A stretch of DNA of 64,000 bases from Terrimonas ginsenosidimutans (GCF_022012415.1 NZ_JAKLTR010000009.1:1-64000); one strand, 5' to 3'; shown: positions 1 through 10,374, counted from the first letter of the stretch. The notes: a model not told the origin generated them from the sequence alone. Numbers and translations: made by a program.

Positions 1-78
1 GCGTCGAAAAAAAGCGCCCTTGCCCGCCCGGCAAAAACCGCAGGAAACTGCATCCCCACCTTCACCGCCGATCGCAGA
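1..78. other. Window edge, undetermined
   Basis: 78 bp downstream of the PspC gene. On the minus strand an ATG near 54 opens a 17-codon frame (MQFPAVFAGRARALFFD) to the edge. It could be the start of a further gene, but that is too short to judge. Confidence 0.3.
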
Positions 79-300
79 TCACAAATAATACCATGGATTT
101 CTCTTCGCCGCACTCGTATACTTGCGCAGATTGCGCCAAAAGGCAAGAAACATATATATGATGATCGGAGAACCCATCGTCAGCAACGATGTGTAAATGA
201 AATACTGGCGGATACGGGTGGTCGCAATGCCCATCCGGTTTCCGATCGCGGCGCAAACGCCAAACGCATTCCATTCTACAAATTCCTTAAAACGGTTCAT
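79..300 (-). CDS. PspC-domain small membrane protein
   Basis: This 73-residue protein matches the PspC-domain pattern: a short amphipathic N-terminus (NRFKEFVEWNAFGVCAAIGN), then a G-I-x-T-T-R-I-R-x-Y-F segment and a hydrophobic membrane span at about residues 36-55. Family members sit in the inner membrane and are usually linked to envelope stress sensing. In Bacteroidota, short PspC proteins like this one occur without a full psp operon, and no pspA or pspB is visible here. The ATG at 300 is the natural start because the domain begins immediately after it. The reading frame overlapping it on the same strand is a shadow. The upstream gap to the divergent permease gene is about 200 bp. Confidence 0.75.
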   Translation of the reverse strand: MNRFKEFVEWNAFGVCAAIGNRMGIATTRIRQYFIYTSLLTMGSPIIIYMFLAFWRNLRKYTSAAKRNPWYYL

Positions 301-497
301 ACTGCTAATGTAAAAAAAAGGGCGGTTTTAAGCAAGAACAGGTTGCGCACATCTGTGTAATGCTTTAAAAAAGAACAGTGTGTGTATCGCTTCCGAACAA
401 ATCAGGTCGCAAGGGAGAGAATAACAAAATGACTGTCAGTATCTTAACAAACTGGCACCGACTTGGGTATACACCTCTAAACTCAAACGCTTTAGTT

Positions 498-2885
498 ATG
501 TTCCGGACAAATTTTCGCGTCGCCTGGAGAAATCTGGTCAAACACCGTAATTATACATTGATCAATACACTTGGGCTCGCACTCAGCATCAGTTGCGGGA
601 TCGTGATCTTCGTACTGGTCCGGTTTCATCTCAGCTTTGATGATTTTCATGCTGACGCAAATCGTGTGTACCGCGTGGTAACAGAACAGCATCGCGATAA
701 TATCTCCTACTCTTCGAGCGTGCCTTCACCCTTTGGGAAAGCTTTCAGGAACGATTATTCATTTGCAGAAAAAACGGCCAGGGTTGCGCAGCTGAGCAAT
801 GAACTGGTAAATATTTCCATCGATGGAGAAAACAGGAAATTCAAAGAACCTGCCGGTATTGCATTCGCAGAGCCCGAATATTTCGACATCTTTAATTTCC
901 CATTGGTAAAAGGCAGCAAAAGCAACCTGCTCTCTTCGCCACACGAAGCCATTATATCCGAAAGAATGGCGCGAAAATATTTTGGCGAAAAAGACCCGAT
1001 CAATCAAACAATTACGGTGGCAAACAGGGTCGAAGCAAAGGTGACCGGTGTTTTAAAAGATCTGCCGGCGAATACAGACCTTCCGGCCGAGATCATCATC
1101 TCCTATGCAAGCCTGAAAGACTACAACGCCTGGATGGCAAGTGACGATGCCTGGGGAGGAATGACATCCGCCATGCGCTGCTATATCAAACTTAAAGAAG
1201 ACATTACTCCGGAGCAGGTTGAAGCCGTTCTACCTGCCTATGTCACAAAATTCAGGGCAGGCAATAAGAACATTCATCATTATAAACTTCAGCCGCTCTC
1301 GGCGCTTCACTTCGATGGTCGTTACGGAGGGATCATCGAAAAACGAAATCTCTGGATCCTGTCATTCATCGGCTTATTCCTGGTGATCACCGCCTGCGTG
1401 AACTTTGTCAATCTTGCCACAGCGCAGGCCGTAAACCGATCAAAGGAAGTGGGCATACGTAAAGTGATCGGAGGTAGCCGTACGCAGCTATTCTGGCAGT
1501 TCATCGGCGAAACGGCCATCATTACGATCCTTGCAACATTAACGGGCTTATTGCTGGCCAATATCACTTTGCCGTACCTGAACAGGTGGCTGGGCACAGA
1601 TGTATCTGTCAATCTTTTCCGGTCGTGGCAGCTAAGTGCTTTCCTGATTGCACAGATCGTTGTTGTTACCTTTCTGGCCGGCGCATATCCCGGTCTGATA
1701 CTGTCAGGATTCAAGCCGATTGCAGCGATCAAAGGAAGAATATCGCGTCATCAACTGGGCGGATTAAATACAAGAAGAACGCTGATCGTTGGGCAGTTCG
1801 CGATCTCCTTTATTCTGATCATTGGCATGATCGTTATCGCGAAACAGGTTCAATTCGCCAAACAGTCATCCATGGGCTTTGACAAGGACGCTATTGTTGT
1901 AGTGCCGGCTGGAGAAGGACCAACAAGCACTGCGCAAACGCTAAAAACAAAACTATCCCAGCTGCCGGGCGTTGAAAAAATATCTCAATGCTATGAGCCG
2001 CCATCTTCCGATGCAGCCTGGAATGCCCCTGTGCGATTTGGCAGCCGTGCGGAAGACGAACCTTTTGCAGCAAATATTAAGTCTGCAGATAACCAGTATC
2101 TATCCACGTTCAGCTTGCAACTGGTAGCAGGCAGAAACATTTTCCCCTCGGATACCGCACGCGAATTGCTGATCAATGAAACAATGGTAAAAAAGCTTGG
2201 ATTGAAATCCCCGGAAGAAGCTATTGGTAAAAATATTTCCATCTCACTGAGAACACCGCTTCCGGTGGTGGGGGTGATGAAAGATTTTAACGATCATTCT
2301 TTTCATGAAGACATCAGTGCAGTTGCCTTATGGACTGATACAGGTTTCTATGTTAATTATGCCCTCAAGATCAACAAAGCCAATGTTGCGCAAACGCTGA
2401 GTGCGATAGAAAAAACATGGAGCGAGACCTATCCCGACCAGGTATATGAATATAAATTCCTGGATGATAAGATCGCGGGATTTTATAGGAACGAAGCATT
2501 CATGCTACAGGGGATCAGCATTTTCTGCCTGATCGCGATCTTTATTGGTTGCCTGGGTCTGTACGGACTTGTATCATTTATGGTGTTGCGAAAAACGAGA
2601 GAGATCGGGATCCGCAAAGTACTCGGAAGCTCTCCGGTACAATTGGTATGGCTTTTCGGAAGAGAATTTTCCCGATTGATCCTGCTGGCATTCATTGTAT
2701 CTGCGCCGGTGGCGTGGTGGATGATGAACAGCTGGCTGAAAGATTTTGAATACCGGATCAATTTTTCAGCATGGATCTTCCTGCTCGCCCTGGGCAGTCT
2801 TGCGATCATTGCATCCATCACCGTCGGATACAGAACGGTCAGGGCCGCACTATCAAGTCCGGTGAAGAACTTACGGGCTGATTAG
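498..2885 (+). CDS. FtsX/MacB-type ABC transporter permease
   Basis: A 795-residue permease with the duplicated MacB layout: one membrane span near residues 22-41, a large periplasmic MacB_PCD-like domain, three spans containing the first KEVGIRKVIGG signature (about residues 316-325), a second periplasmic domain, and three C-terminal spans with REIGIRKVLGS (near residue 700). In such transporters these conserved loops couple to an ATPase, but no MacB/LolD ATPase is adjacent; solitary permeases of this kind are common in Bacteroidota and their substrates are mostly unknown. The frame is open from 378, but the family N-terminus (MFRTNFRVAWRNLVKHRNYT) starts at the ATG at 498, so I choose that. 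A second, distinct member lies at 51979-54648. Confidence 0.88.
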   Translation: MFRTNFRVAWRNLVKHRNYTLINTLGLALSISCGIVIFVLVRFHLSFDDFHADANRVYRVVTEQHRDNISYSSSVPSPFGKAFRNDYSFAEKTARVAQLSNELVNISIDGENRKFKEPAGIAFAEPEYFDIFNFPLVKGSKSNLLSSPHEAIISERMARKYFGEKDPINQTITVANRVEAKVTGVLKDLPANTDLPAEIIISYASLKDYNAWMASDDAWGGMTSAMRCYIKLKEDITPEQVEAVLPAYVTKFRAGNKNIHHYKLQPLSALHFDGRYGGIIEKRNLWILSFIGLFLVITACVNFVNLATAQAVNRSKEVGIRKVIGGSRTQLFWQFIGETAIITILATLTGLLLANITLPYLNRWLGTDVSVNLFRSWQLSAFLIAQIVVVTFLAGAYPGLILSGFKPIAAIKGRISRHQLGGLNTRRTLIVGQFAISFILIIGMIVIAKQVQFAKQSSMGFDKDAIVVVPAGEGPTSTAQTLKTKLSQLPGVEKISQCYEPPSSDAAWNAPVRFGSRAEDEPFAANIKSADNQYLSTFSLQLVAGRNIFPSDTARELLINETMVKKLGLKSPEEAIGKNISISLRTPLPVVGVMKDFNDHSFHEDISAVALWTDTGFYVNYALKINKANVAQTLSAIEKTWSETYPDQVYEYKFLDDKIAGFYRNEAFMLQGISIFCLIAIFIGCLGLYGLVSFMVLRKTREIGIRKVLGSSPVQLVWLFGREFSRLILLAFIVSAPVAWWMMNSWLKDFEYRINFSAWIFLLALGSLAIIASITVGYRTVRAALSSPVKNLRAD

Positions 2886-3693
2886 CCGAAACAGATCACG
2901 GACCACGAGGATTTAACGCAGTCGTACCAGATGCGCATATGAATTTCTAGTGAAAGAAATATATCTGCGCCTTAAATCAGCGTAGATTCCATCTCACAAA
3001 AACTTATCTGCCTTGCGTAAGGCCCCCTCTAAATCTTCCCCGAAGGGGAGACCTGGAGCAGTCTGCTAATCAAAAGTGTCCAAATATGTCGAACAATCCA
3101 TTCAACATATTTAGATGCCACTTTCATAATAAATGTGCGAAGTCTCCCCCTTCGGGCTGCCGTGTACCCACATTTTTCCTTCTATATCACCGAATAATTT
3201 CTTGATAGCTTGATGGCCTAAAGGAACGCGGCGGCGATACGCGACGCGCGCGGCGAATACAAAGTCTGCTATGGCTGTTTTCGCTGCGTACGTCGCGTAT
3301 CGCCGTGTCCGCCGCGTTCCTCTACGCCATTCAAAGACTTATGGGTACACGGTAGCCACCAAGGGGAGATTTAGAGGGGCCTTACGCAGGGCGGCAGACA
3401 AGACAGTTAGGTACCTTGTTCTACTTTGACCAATGTCTTATAATCTGCGGGAACCTTAGGCCCAAAAAACCGCGCACTAACGCAACTGTCCAGCATACGT
3501 CGTCTCGCTCGTCCATCACCTCTCTCTCATCCACCCTTTCTTCAGTTTCAGCTCAGAAACCCCCGATTTATCCGTAAATTCGTAGCACTTTTCAAGTCGT
3601 CGTCACCGTCGCGTCATTTTTTCGCCCCGCCTCTGGTCTATCAATGACCTGACACTGGCCGACGACCAATGCCTAACTTCAAATTATATCCAC
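2886..3693. other. Intergenic region, repeat-rich, no gene
   Basis: About 800 bp between the permease and aconitase. The first ~110 bp and the last ~240 bp show no gene or clear signal; the middle is occupied by the palindromic repeat element listed separately. No reading frame here has a recognisable protein. Confidence 0.6.
3002..3455. repeat. Palindromic repeat element, copy A (MITE-like)
   Basis: An intergenic element of about 450 bp with a large central hairpin (arms around 3230-3262 and 3285-3345, containing GATACGCGACG and its complement) around the core CGAATACAAAGTCTGCTATGG. Its right end (about 3357-3455) is the near-exact reverse complement of the left end of copy B (about 12915-13015), while its left part shares the CTTGCGTAAGGCCCCCTCTA sequence in direct orientation with copy B. 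The two copies therefore share the same terminal module in opposite orientations, as expected of an element bounded by long terminal inverted repeats. The left arm lacks 6 bases (ACACGG) present in copy B. No reading frame encodes a transposase, so it would be non-autonomous. Confidence 0.75.
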
Positions 3694-5976
3694 ATGGTAT
3701 TTGATCTTGATCTCATTAAAAAAGTTTATGCTGAAATGCCGGGTAAGATCGCTGCAGCCCGTCACACCATCGGCAAGCCTCTTACACTCACCGAAAAAAT
3801 CCTATACGCTCACTTACACGGCGCATTGCCTCCAACTTCTTATACACGCGGAAAGCACTATGTCGATTTTGCACCAGACCGCGTTGCCATGCAGGATGCT
3901 ACCGCCCAGATGGCATTGCTGCAATTCATGACCTGCGGCCGTGACCAGGTGGCTGTTCCTTCCACTGTACACTGTGATCACCTGATCCAGGCAAAGACAG
4001 GTGCCGTGGCCGACCTTGCAACTGCTAATGAAGTAAATAAAGAAGTATACGACTTCCTTGCTTCTATCTCTAATAAGTATGGCATCGGGTTCTGGAAGCC
4101 GGGTGCTGGCATCATCCACCAGGTGGTGCTTGAAAATTATGCGTTCCCCGGTGGTATGATGATCGGCACAGACTCGCATACCCCCAATGCCGGCGGCCTC
4201 GGAATGGTAGCCATCGGTGTTGGCGGCGCCGATGCAGTTGACGTTATGGCCGGCCTCCCCTGGGAATTGAAAATGCCAAAAGTGATCGGTGTAAAACTTA
4301 CCGGCAAACTGAATGGCTGGACATCATGCAAGGACGTCATCCTTTGGGTTGCCGGACAATTAACAGTGAAAGGCGGAACCGGTGCTATCGTGGAGTACTT
4401 CGGCGAAGGCGCAGACAACATGAGCGCTACCGGTAAAGGCACCGTTTGTAATATGGGAGCTGAGATCGGCGCAACTTGTTCGCTGTTCGCATACGATGAA
4501 AAGATGAGCGCATACCTGCAATCAACCGGTCGTGCAGAAGTAGCGTCACTTGCAGACGGTATCAAAGAACACCTCCGCCCCGACCCTGAAGTATACGCAA
4601 ACCCGGCAGAATACTATGACCAGTTGCTCGAGCTTGACCTTAGCACACTGGAACCATATGTGAATGGACCTTTTACTCCTGACCTCGCTACACCCATCTC
4701 TAAGATGGCGGAAGCTGTCAGAGAAAATGGCTGGCCGGAGAAACTCGAAGTGGCACTGATAGGCAGCTGCACCAACTCTTCTTATGAAGACATCAGCCGC
4801 TCTGCCAGCATCGTCAAAAATGCGGTCAGCAAAGGCCTGAAGGCAAATTCAGAATTCACCATCACGCCCGGCAGCGAACTCGTTCGCTTCACGATCGAGC
4901 GCGACGGGTTCATCAATACGTTTGAAAGTGTGGGCGGCATTGTTCTGGCAAATGCATGCGGACCTTGTATCGGGCAATGGGCGCGTCATATCGACGATCC
5001 CAACCGTAAGAACACGATCATCACTTCATTCAACCGCAACTTTGCAAAACGTAATGATGGCCTTGCCAGCACACACGCATTCGTGGCAAGCCCCGAGATC
5101 GTCACAGCAATGGCCATCGCAGGAAGTATCGCGTTCAACCCGCTGACCGATAAACTGAAAAATGCAAATGGTGAAGAAGTACTGCTGGATGAACCTTCCG
5201 GATACGAACTTCCTCCGAAAGGATTCGCTGTGGAAGATGCAGGTTACCAGGCTCCCGCTGCAGATGGCAGCCAGGTGAAAGTAGTAGTGCAGCCGGACAG
5301 TCAGCGTCTGCAATTATTGCAAGCCTTCGCTCCCTGGGAAGGACATGATCTCCAGGCCCTCAAACTGCTGATCAAAGCAAAAGGAAAATGTACTACTGAC
5401 CATATCTCGATGGCTGGTCCATGGTTGAAATTCCGCGGCCACCTGGATAATATCAGCAACAACATGCTGATCGGCGCGATCAACTATTTCAACGATAAAA
5501 CTGACACGGTTAAAAATCAGCTGACCGGTGAATACGGACCAGTACCCGCCACCGCACGAGCTTACAAAGCTGCTCACATCGGCAGCGTCGTAGTCGGCGA
5601 CGAGAACTATGGAGAAGGCAGCAGCCGCGAACACGCAGCAATGGAACCACGGCACCTTGGTGTAAGAGCGATCCTGGTTCGCAGCTTCGCCCGTATCCAC
5701 GAAACAAACCTGAAGAAACAGGGAATGCTGGCACTGACCTTTGCGAATAAAGAGGATTACGATAAAGTACAGGAAGACGATAACATCGATATCGAAAACC
5801 TGTCTTCTTTTGCTCCCGGTCAGCCACTACGTGTTGAACTCAACCACGCAGACGGAACAAAAGATGTGATCGAAGTCAACCACACTTACAATGAACAGCA
5901 GATCGAATGGTTCAAAGCAGGTGGAGCGTTAAATGTGATCCGCGCTGAATTTGCAAGAAAACAGGCAGGCAAGTAA
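3694..5976 (+). CDS. acn: Aconitate hydratase
   Basis: A 760-residue aconitase that interconverts citrate and isocitrate through cis-aconitate in the TCA cycle, in the cytoplasm. The [4Fe-4S] ligands are Cys359 ([10 protein letters not shown]) and Cys422/Cys425 (ACGPCIGQW). Other family hallmarks include [13 protein letters not shown] in the N-terminal domains and, in the C-terminal swivel domain, [20 protein letters not shown], whose SSREH loop binds substrate carboxylates. Length and N-terminus ([16 protein letters not shown]) resemble the mitochondrial-type enzyme used by Bacteroidota rather than E. coli AcnA or AcnB. The ATG at 3694 has no rival upstream. It is monocistronic, closed by a strong terminator 25 bp downstream. 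Citrate synthase and isocitrate dehydrogenase genes are not in the window. Confidence 0.97.
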   Translation: MVFDLDLIKKVYAEMPGKIAAARHTIGKPLTLTEKILYAHLHGALPPTSYTRGKHYVDFAPDRVAMQDATAQMALLQFMTCGRDQVAVPSTVHCDHLIQAKTGAVADLATANEVNKEVYDFLASISNKYGIGFWKPGAGIIHQVVLENYAFPGGMMIGTDSHTPNAGGLGMVAIGVGGADAVDVMAGLPWELKMPKVIGVKLTGKLNGWTSCKDVILWVAGQLTVKGGTGAIVEYFGEGADNMSATGKGTVCNMGAEIGATCSLFAYDEKMSAYLQSTGRAEVASLADGIKEHLRPDPEVYANPAEYYDQLLELDLSTLEPYVNGPFTPDLATPISKMAEAVRENGWPEKLEVALIGSCTNSSYEDISRSASIVKNAVSKGLKANSEFTITPGSELVRFTIERDGFINTFESVGGIVLANACGPCIGQWARHIDDPNRKNTIITSFNRNFAKRNDGLASTHAFVASPEIVTAMAIAGSIAFNPLTDKLKNANGEEVLLDEPSGYELPPKGFAVEDAGYQAPAADGSQVKVVVQPDSQRLQLLQAFAPWEGHDLQALKLLIKAKGKCTTDHISMAGPWLKFRGHLDNISNNMLIGAINYFNDKTDTVKNQLTGEYGPVPATARAYKAAHIGSVVVGDENYGEGSSREHAAMEPRHLGVRAILVRSFARIHETNLKKQGMLALTFANKEDYDKVQEDDNIDIENLSSFAPGQPLRVELNHADGTKDVIEVNHTYNEQQIEWFKAGGALNVIRAEFARKQAGK

Positions 5977-6000
5977 AAGACACATTGTTTATCAGATAGA

Positions 6001-6031
6001 GCCTCCCGGTTTATCCCCGGGAGGCTTTTTT
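6001..6031 (+). terminator. Rho-independent terminator of aconitase
   Basis: A perfect 9-bp GC-rich stem (GCCTCCCGG at 6001-6009 pairing with 6017-6025), 7-nt loop, then a run of six T. It starts 25 bp after the aconitase stop codon. Confidence 0.9.
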
Positions 6032-6047
6032 ATAGCTGTTGCGGGAG

Positions 6048-6231
6048 TATCGCAGAGTGCGCAAAGAGATCGCAGAGTACGCAAAGAACCTTTGCGTGTT
6101 TTCCGATCCCTTTGCGCACTCTGCGATCCCTTTGCGCACTCTGCGATCCCTTTGCGCCCTCTGCGATCCCTTTGCGCCCTCTGCGATCCCTTTGCGCACT
6201 TTGCGATCCCTTTGCGCACTTTGCGATACTC
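6048..6231. repeat. 20-bp tandem repeats of the CGCAAAG family
   Basis: About six direct copies of a 20-bp unit, TCTGCGATCCCTTTGCGCAC with A/C and C/T variants, preceded by two copies in inverse orientation (ATCGCAGAGTGCGCAAAGAG type). The opposing blocks allow a long hairpin. Because 20 is not a multiple of 3 and few stops occur, both strands show long open frames here that are not genes. The same CTTTGCG word recurs in hairpins at 30027-30079 and 36986-37203. Confidence 0.9.
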
Positions 6232-6279
6232 TTACGATAATTCCATTCGAAGGTTTGCAATATAGCCAGCCCACAGCCG

Positions 6280-7716
6280 CTACTCTTTCAGGAAAACAGT
6301 TTTGTCTTTATAACTACCCTGCTCGGCTTTAAGAAAATACTTTCCACGCGGAAGGGCAGAAACATCAAGGGTGACAGCCATTACTCCTCCTGTACGCTCA
6401 TATGTTCTTGTAATAAGCAGTCGCCCCTGCGCATCAAACACCTGCAATGCTAAAGTACCCTCGCCAGCTTCCGGAACGGTGATCTGCATAACCGAGCTTA
6501 CAGGATTTGGGAAAAGTTTCAATGCAGCAATCAATGCATTTCTAACCATCACCACCTGGCTGTATTTATACCGGCCATCATTATCTACCATCTTCAACCG
6601 GTAGTAAGATGCATTGCTGGTCCTATCTGAAGGATCGTCATACCGGTAATGACCGTTCAACGTACCTGAAGACACAATAGATAGTAAAGAAAAAATTCGT
6701 CCATCAGTTGAACGTTCCACTTCAAAATGACGGAAGGCGAATTCATCCGCTGTCTTCCATATCAATTGATTTATATCGCCGCGAGACTCCGCCGTGAAAG
6801 AAACCAGCGTAACAGGCAAAGCAAACGACAGGAGGAATATCGGCTGACCACCCGTGAAGTAAGCGCCGGCGGCTACACTGCCGGGAGTAATATCAAAAGG
6901 CCCTCCCACCTGGTCCCAGTTAGCACGTGTAGCGATCTGCTTTAACAGAAAATCAGGTGTACCGCTCTTTGGACCTTTATAGGCAAGGTTTGCACTCGTA
7001 AAACCCAGTGTAAAACCCAGTGCAGTGGCAGCGACTGTACCATCCAACGCCGCATTATTTACCAGTCCGGTTGGCAGAGCACTTGTGAGAGCAGTTATGT
7101 TCGCTGATGTAACATTCTGCCATTGCCCATTTGCTGGTGTAAAGGTTGGATTGTTGCTGGTATTGATCCCAAATATAAATGATGGCGTAGACTCCGGTCC
7201 CTGGTAAATGATCACCTGGTCTCCCACAGTTGTGAATGCCCCTAAGGTAGCCACCCCTGCCCAGCTTGTAGCATCCAGAAACGAGAGTGTTCCATTTACC
7301 GGAACCATGTTTACAGCTCTGCCGACAGTTGAACTGGCAACGTTCGACGGAGTGACACTGAACTTGAAAACCGTCCCCCGTGTAATAAATGAACCCACCG
7401 TCCATATAAATGCTCCATCACCAGTGAAAGTGGCTGAAAAGAATGCCACTCCGTCCCACCCTCTGTCAGTGATCTTTATCTCAGTGCCCGCATTGATATC
7501 CTGCAGCGCCATGATAGTGAATTCATCTGAGGTGGACGTAGCCGGACCATTGCCTCCATTATAACCGACAACAGCAATACCTCCCTTTAACAATACAGTT
7601 GGCTGCGCATTTAACAATCCTGTATTTACGAATAACAAACATTGAATGAAGATCAGTGAAGATACCCGGACCGGGATAGAGATACTCCACCGTCCCCTCA
7701 TGTAAACATGATTCAT
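6280..7716 (-). CDS. T9SS-secreted protein with C-terminal sorting domain
   Basis: A 478-residue exported protein. The frame reaches a GTG at 7752, but the ATG at 7716 (or 7701) puts a signal peptide (hydrophobic VSSLIFIQCLLFV, cleavage near LLNAQ) in the usual place. The N-terminal ~250 residues form a Gly/Thr-rich, probably beta-structured domain (EFTIMALQDINAGTEIKITD) that I cannot assign. Next is a fibronectin-like region (VSFTAESRGDINQLIWKT... YYRLKMVDNDGRYKYS), then the type A T9SS sorting signal (KLFPNPVSS ... RGKYFLKAE) of about 80 residues. This predicts export through Sec and then T9SS, ending at the cell surface or in the medium. The last ~170 residues resemble the end of the large protein at 56473-59589. 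Substrate or ligand unknown. Confidence 0.85.
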   Translation of the reverse strand: MNHVYMRGRWSISIPVRVSSLIFIQCLLFVNTGLLNAQPTVLLKGGIAVVGYNGGNGPATSTSDEFTIMALQDINAGTEIKITDRGWDGVAFFSATFTGDGAFIWTVGSFITRGTVFKFSVTPSNVASSTVGRAVNMVPVNGTLSFLDATSWAGVATLGAFTTVGDQVIIYQGPESTPSFIFGINTSNNPTFTPANGQWQNVTSANITALTSALPTGLVNNAALDGTVAATALGFTLGFTSANLAYKGPKSGTPDFLLKQIATRANWDQVGGPFDITPGSVAAGAYFTGGQPIFLLSFALPVTLVSFTAESRGDINQLIWKTADEFAFRHFEVERSTDGRIFSLLSIVSSGTLNGHYRYDDPSDRTSNASYYRLKMVDNDGRYKYSQVVMVRNALIAALKLFPNPVSSVMQITVPEAGEGTLALQVFDAQGRLLITRTYERTGGVMAVTLDVSALPRGKYFLKAEQGSYKDKTVFLKE

Positions 7717-7925
7717 AAGACAATCTGGTTTAAGGTTTAAAAGAATAAACACAGCGCTTCAAGTATTTTGCCAGACTATCCCTTGCTCAACCGGATTACT
7801 GCCAAATAATATTCCTTAAAGAGCAAAACCGTAATTGACCTTTTCCTTTCCTAAGCAAAGAATCAAAAAAGCTCATAGCTTCGCGATAGCAAACCTTAAC
7901 TTTTTTATTCGATCATTAAAAAGAC

Positions 7926-8534
7926 ATGAACAACATCGACCTGAAACTTGAAAAGCTCACCAACTTAAGCACTGGATTTAAAGCATATCTGTACGATTGC
8001 GACGGCACACTCGCAGATAATATGGAAGCCCACAAACAAACCTATATCGATGTAGCCGCTTCTAAAGGCGTTACGATGGATGGAGCGATCATCGACGAAC
8101 TGGCAGGATGGCCGATCAAAAACGTGATCGAAGAGATCAACAAGCGCTATAACAGCTCGCTCGACCCTGTCGAATTTGCTAAACTGAAATACGACCTGTT
8201 CTTCGATACACATATACCTCAAACCAAACCGATCCCCCACGTGGTTGATCACCTGAAAGCACATGCCGGCAAAGTAAAGATCGCCGTAGTTTCAGGAAGC
8301 AGCCGGCAGTCGGTTACCAAAACGCTGGAGATCCTTGGACTGACTTACCTGGTAGAGGCAATTGTTTGCGCAGGAGAAACTGAAAGAGGAAAACCATTTG
8401 CGGATCCTTTTCTGAAAGCAGCGGAGCTATTGCAAGTGGAGCCCGCAGACTGCCTGGTATTTGAAGACGGCAATGCCGGAACGCAGGCCGCTGAAGCTGC
8501 AGGAATGAAATGGGTACGGATCGACCAATTATGA
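7926..8534 (+). CDS. HAD-family phosphatase (beta-phosphoglucomutase-like)
   Basis: A 202-residue cytoplasmic HAD hydrolase, subfamily IA. Motif I is YLYDCDGTLADN (nucleophile Asp, general acid Asp), followed by a small helical cap. Motif II is VVSGSSR, motif III the Lys in ERGKPFADPF, and motif IV CLVFEDGNAGTQAAEAAG. The cap insertion and FEDGNAG resemble sugar-phosphate phosphatases of the YqaB type and beta-phosphoglucomutase, so a sugar phosphate is the likely substrate, but specificity cannot be read from sequence. The ATG at 7926 leaves about 20 residues before motif I, typical of the family. Monocistronic. Confidence 0.88.
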   Translation: MNNIDLKLEKLTNLSTGFKAYLYDCDGTLADNMEAHKQTYIDVAASKGVTMDGAIIDELAGWPIKNVIEEINKRYNSSLDPVEFAKLKYDLFFDTHIPQTKPIPHVVDHLKAHAGKVKIAVVSGSSRQSVTKTLEILGLTYLVEAIVCAGETERGKPFADPFLKAAELLQVEPADCLVFEDGNAGTQAAEAAGMKWVRIDQL

Positions 8535-8675
8535 TACACACAAAGTTTGTTCAGCAACAAACCGATAATTCTTTCGCTTTTGATCACCCGTGCCATCTAT
8601 CCCATTCATGATTGTTTCTTTATGGGGGGGGGAGACGGACGGGTGACCAACTATTATAGTCCAGTTATCTTTATA

Positions 8676-9281
8676 TTACTTCAGGGTGATCGATGGAAAG
8701 GCAAAGCGTTTCACTTTATCAGCAAGGTCTTTTCTCGTTTCACCTGAGATACTCTTTACGAACCCGGGCGCGGCAGCACCGTAACTTCTTTTGCTCACCG
8801 CAAAGAGTATTACACCCGTTTCACCCTTTGAGCCGCTGTACTTTTTATACCGGTAGATATTCCGCTCAGCGATCTGTATCGTTTTCCCATCAGCTGCATT
8901 TGCTGTGATCACAAAATCGAGCAGGTACTCATCACTTTCCTTGTGGTAGAATGTTTCAAAATTCACATATGGATTTGTCCGTTTAAGACTTGTCAGTTCA
9001 GCCACTTTCGCATCATAGGCATCCTTATGCGTAAGCGATGAGGAAACTACTTCCAGCATCAGCATATCGGTAAATTTTTCCGGCGACTGGCCTGCAGGCA
9101 AATACTCTTGTTTATAATAAAGTGCCGTCGGATGTGAACTCCAGGCGAGTATAAACTTCGATCCGTTAAAAGAAATATCCGAACCCGTATTCAAATAATT
9201 CACTGGTTTGGCAGATTGCGCCCCGGCATTTGTTCCGCTGATCATACAGAAAAGTAAGCAACTGTAAAAAAGAAGTCTCAT
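8676..9281 (-). CDS. Hypothetical exported protein
   Basis: A 201-residue protein with a clear signal peptide (hydrophobic LLFYSCLLFCMISG, cleavage after GAQ at about residue 22). I recognise no family. The mature part is mixed alpha/beta, with a central DEYLLDFVITANAADGKTIQ stretch and a C-terminus rich in Lys and Ser. It lies on the same strand as the protease gene upstream but 125 bp apart, so joint transcription is possible but not shown. Codon pattern looks like its neighbours. It is probably a periplasmic or surface protein; no function can be assigned. Confidence 0.65.
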   Translation of the reverse strand: MRLLFYSCLLFCMISGTNAGAQSAKPVNYLNTGSDISFNGSKFILAWSSHPTALYYKQEYLPAGQSPEKFTDMLMLEVVSSSLTHKDAYDAKVAELTSLKRTNPYVNFETFYHKESDEYLLDFVITANAADGKTIQIAERNIYRYKKYSGSKGETGVILFAVSKRSYGAAAPGFVKSISGETRKDLADKVKRFAFPSITLK

Positions 9282-9405
9282 AATACTGATAAGGTTTACG
9301 GTGTAAAATTACCCGGCATACCGATCACACGAAACAATAGCAGGCGGAACACTGGATTTAGCGAACGAAGCGTAGCAGAATACCAATAAGACGAAATATG
9401 CGGCC

Positions 9406-10239
9406 TTACAACATTCCCTTCAGGTATTGCCATGCGACCTCTCCCTTGATCGCCCAGGTTTGACGCGTCAGTGGCTGTCCCGCAAAGATGACCCCCACAA
9501 ACCTGTACACTGTCTGATGCTCAGCCGTACGGAATCTACCCAGTACGGGCGCGCCCGAATACCCCTGCGCTGCATACGGCTTGATAAAATAATAATACCT
9601 TGATGTTCCTCCCAGGATAGCCCGTGCGCTATCTGAGGAATTGGGAAAATTTACACGCAAAGACGCATCATAATCTGCAAAACCACGAAGATTCACATTT
9701 CCCGCAAGCCTTTGCTGTCTTGAATAAAATGCCGGCACCGCACCCTCCTGCGTTGGAAACCCGAACACGATCACCTCTTCCGGCACCGCATCGAAATAAG
9801 CCGGATCGATCAGGTCATTAATAAAATGAACCTCCGCATCTTCAGGCAGCAGGAGTGGGATTTTCAAAAGATCAATCCGGTCAACCATACTGAAGATCTC
9901 TGTTTCGCCCGTCACATCATCACTCACATCGATAGACAATAATTTTGTCTCTTCTGAATTCTTAACAGGATACTTCAGGTAAAGCGTATCAGCATTAAAT
10001 GTGATGGATTGTTTCAGCGGACTCATTCCCTTGATCGCGTGATAATTGCTTACAAGAAATGTTGTATCACCGGATCTATAGAAAAATGCGGTACCCGTGA
10101 ACTGTTGCTGCCCATACAACGCGAAGATGGGATAACTGTATCTGGCCAGTACAGTGCTATCCACGTCAGCCTGAGCACGGCCAACAAAAGAAGATGCCAG
10201 GCATATCGCCACTAGGCCTGAAAAAAATGATGTTTTCAT
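9406..10239 (-). CDS. Secreted trypsin-like serine protease
   Basis: A 277-residue exported protein with a signal peptide ending near residue 23 (FVGRAQA). The fold follows trypsin-like peptidases: His67 in SNYHAIKG, Asp123 in RIDLLKIPL and Ser228 in AAQGYSGAPVLG, in the right order and spacing for a catalytic triad. The Ser motif reads GYSGAPV rather than the common GNSGGPV, a variation also seen in remote DegP/trypsin-like members. There is no PDZ domain. It probably acts in the periplasm or at the surface; the substrate is unknown. The start is the ATG at 10239. Confidence 0.75.
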   Translation of the reverse strand: MKTSFFSGLVAICLASSFVGRAQADVDSTVLARYSYPIFALYGQQQFTGTAFFYRSGDTTFLVSNYHAIKGMSPLKQSITFNADTLYLKYPVKNSEETKLLSIDVSDDVTGETEIFSMVDRIDLLKIPLLLPEDAEVHFINDLIDPAYFDAVPEEVIVFGFPTQEGAVPAFYSRQQRLAGNVNLRGFADYDASLRVNFPNSSDSARAILGGTSRYYYFIKPYAAQGYSGAPVLGRFRTAEHQTVYRFVGVIFAGQPLTRQTWAIKGEVAWQYLKGML

Positions 10240-10285
10240 AGATACAGTAAGTTAAGACAACATCATAAAAAAATCAGGCCAGTAT

Positions 10286-10298
10286 CATTACAGTAATG
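10286..10298. promoter_or_regulatory. Palindrome upstream of the protease gene
   Basis: CATTACAGTAATG is a 6+1+6 palindrome 47 bp upstream of the protease start codon, a plausible small operator. There is no direct evidence for a binding protein. Confidence 0.25.
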
Positions 10299-10374
10299 TT
10301 AAAACACTAACAGAAAAGTGTGTTACTGATTGAAAGTCAATCAAGACACAAAAACTTCTCACAGTTGGCATTTC

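Noticed and set aside
3002-3455. Insertion sequence
   Set aside because: No transposase frame inside either copy; therefore called a non-autonomous element only.
6048-6231. CRISPR array
   Set aside because: Units are 20 bp with no unique spacers, so not repeat-spacer architecture; likewise for the 7-, 8- and 11-bp arrays.
5951-6332. Long open frames on both strands over the 20-bp repeats
   Set aside because: The repeat contains few stops and 20 is not a multiple of 3, so every frame is open; predicted proteins are pure repeats (RSLCALCDPFA) with no start signal.
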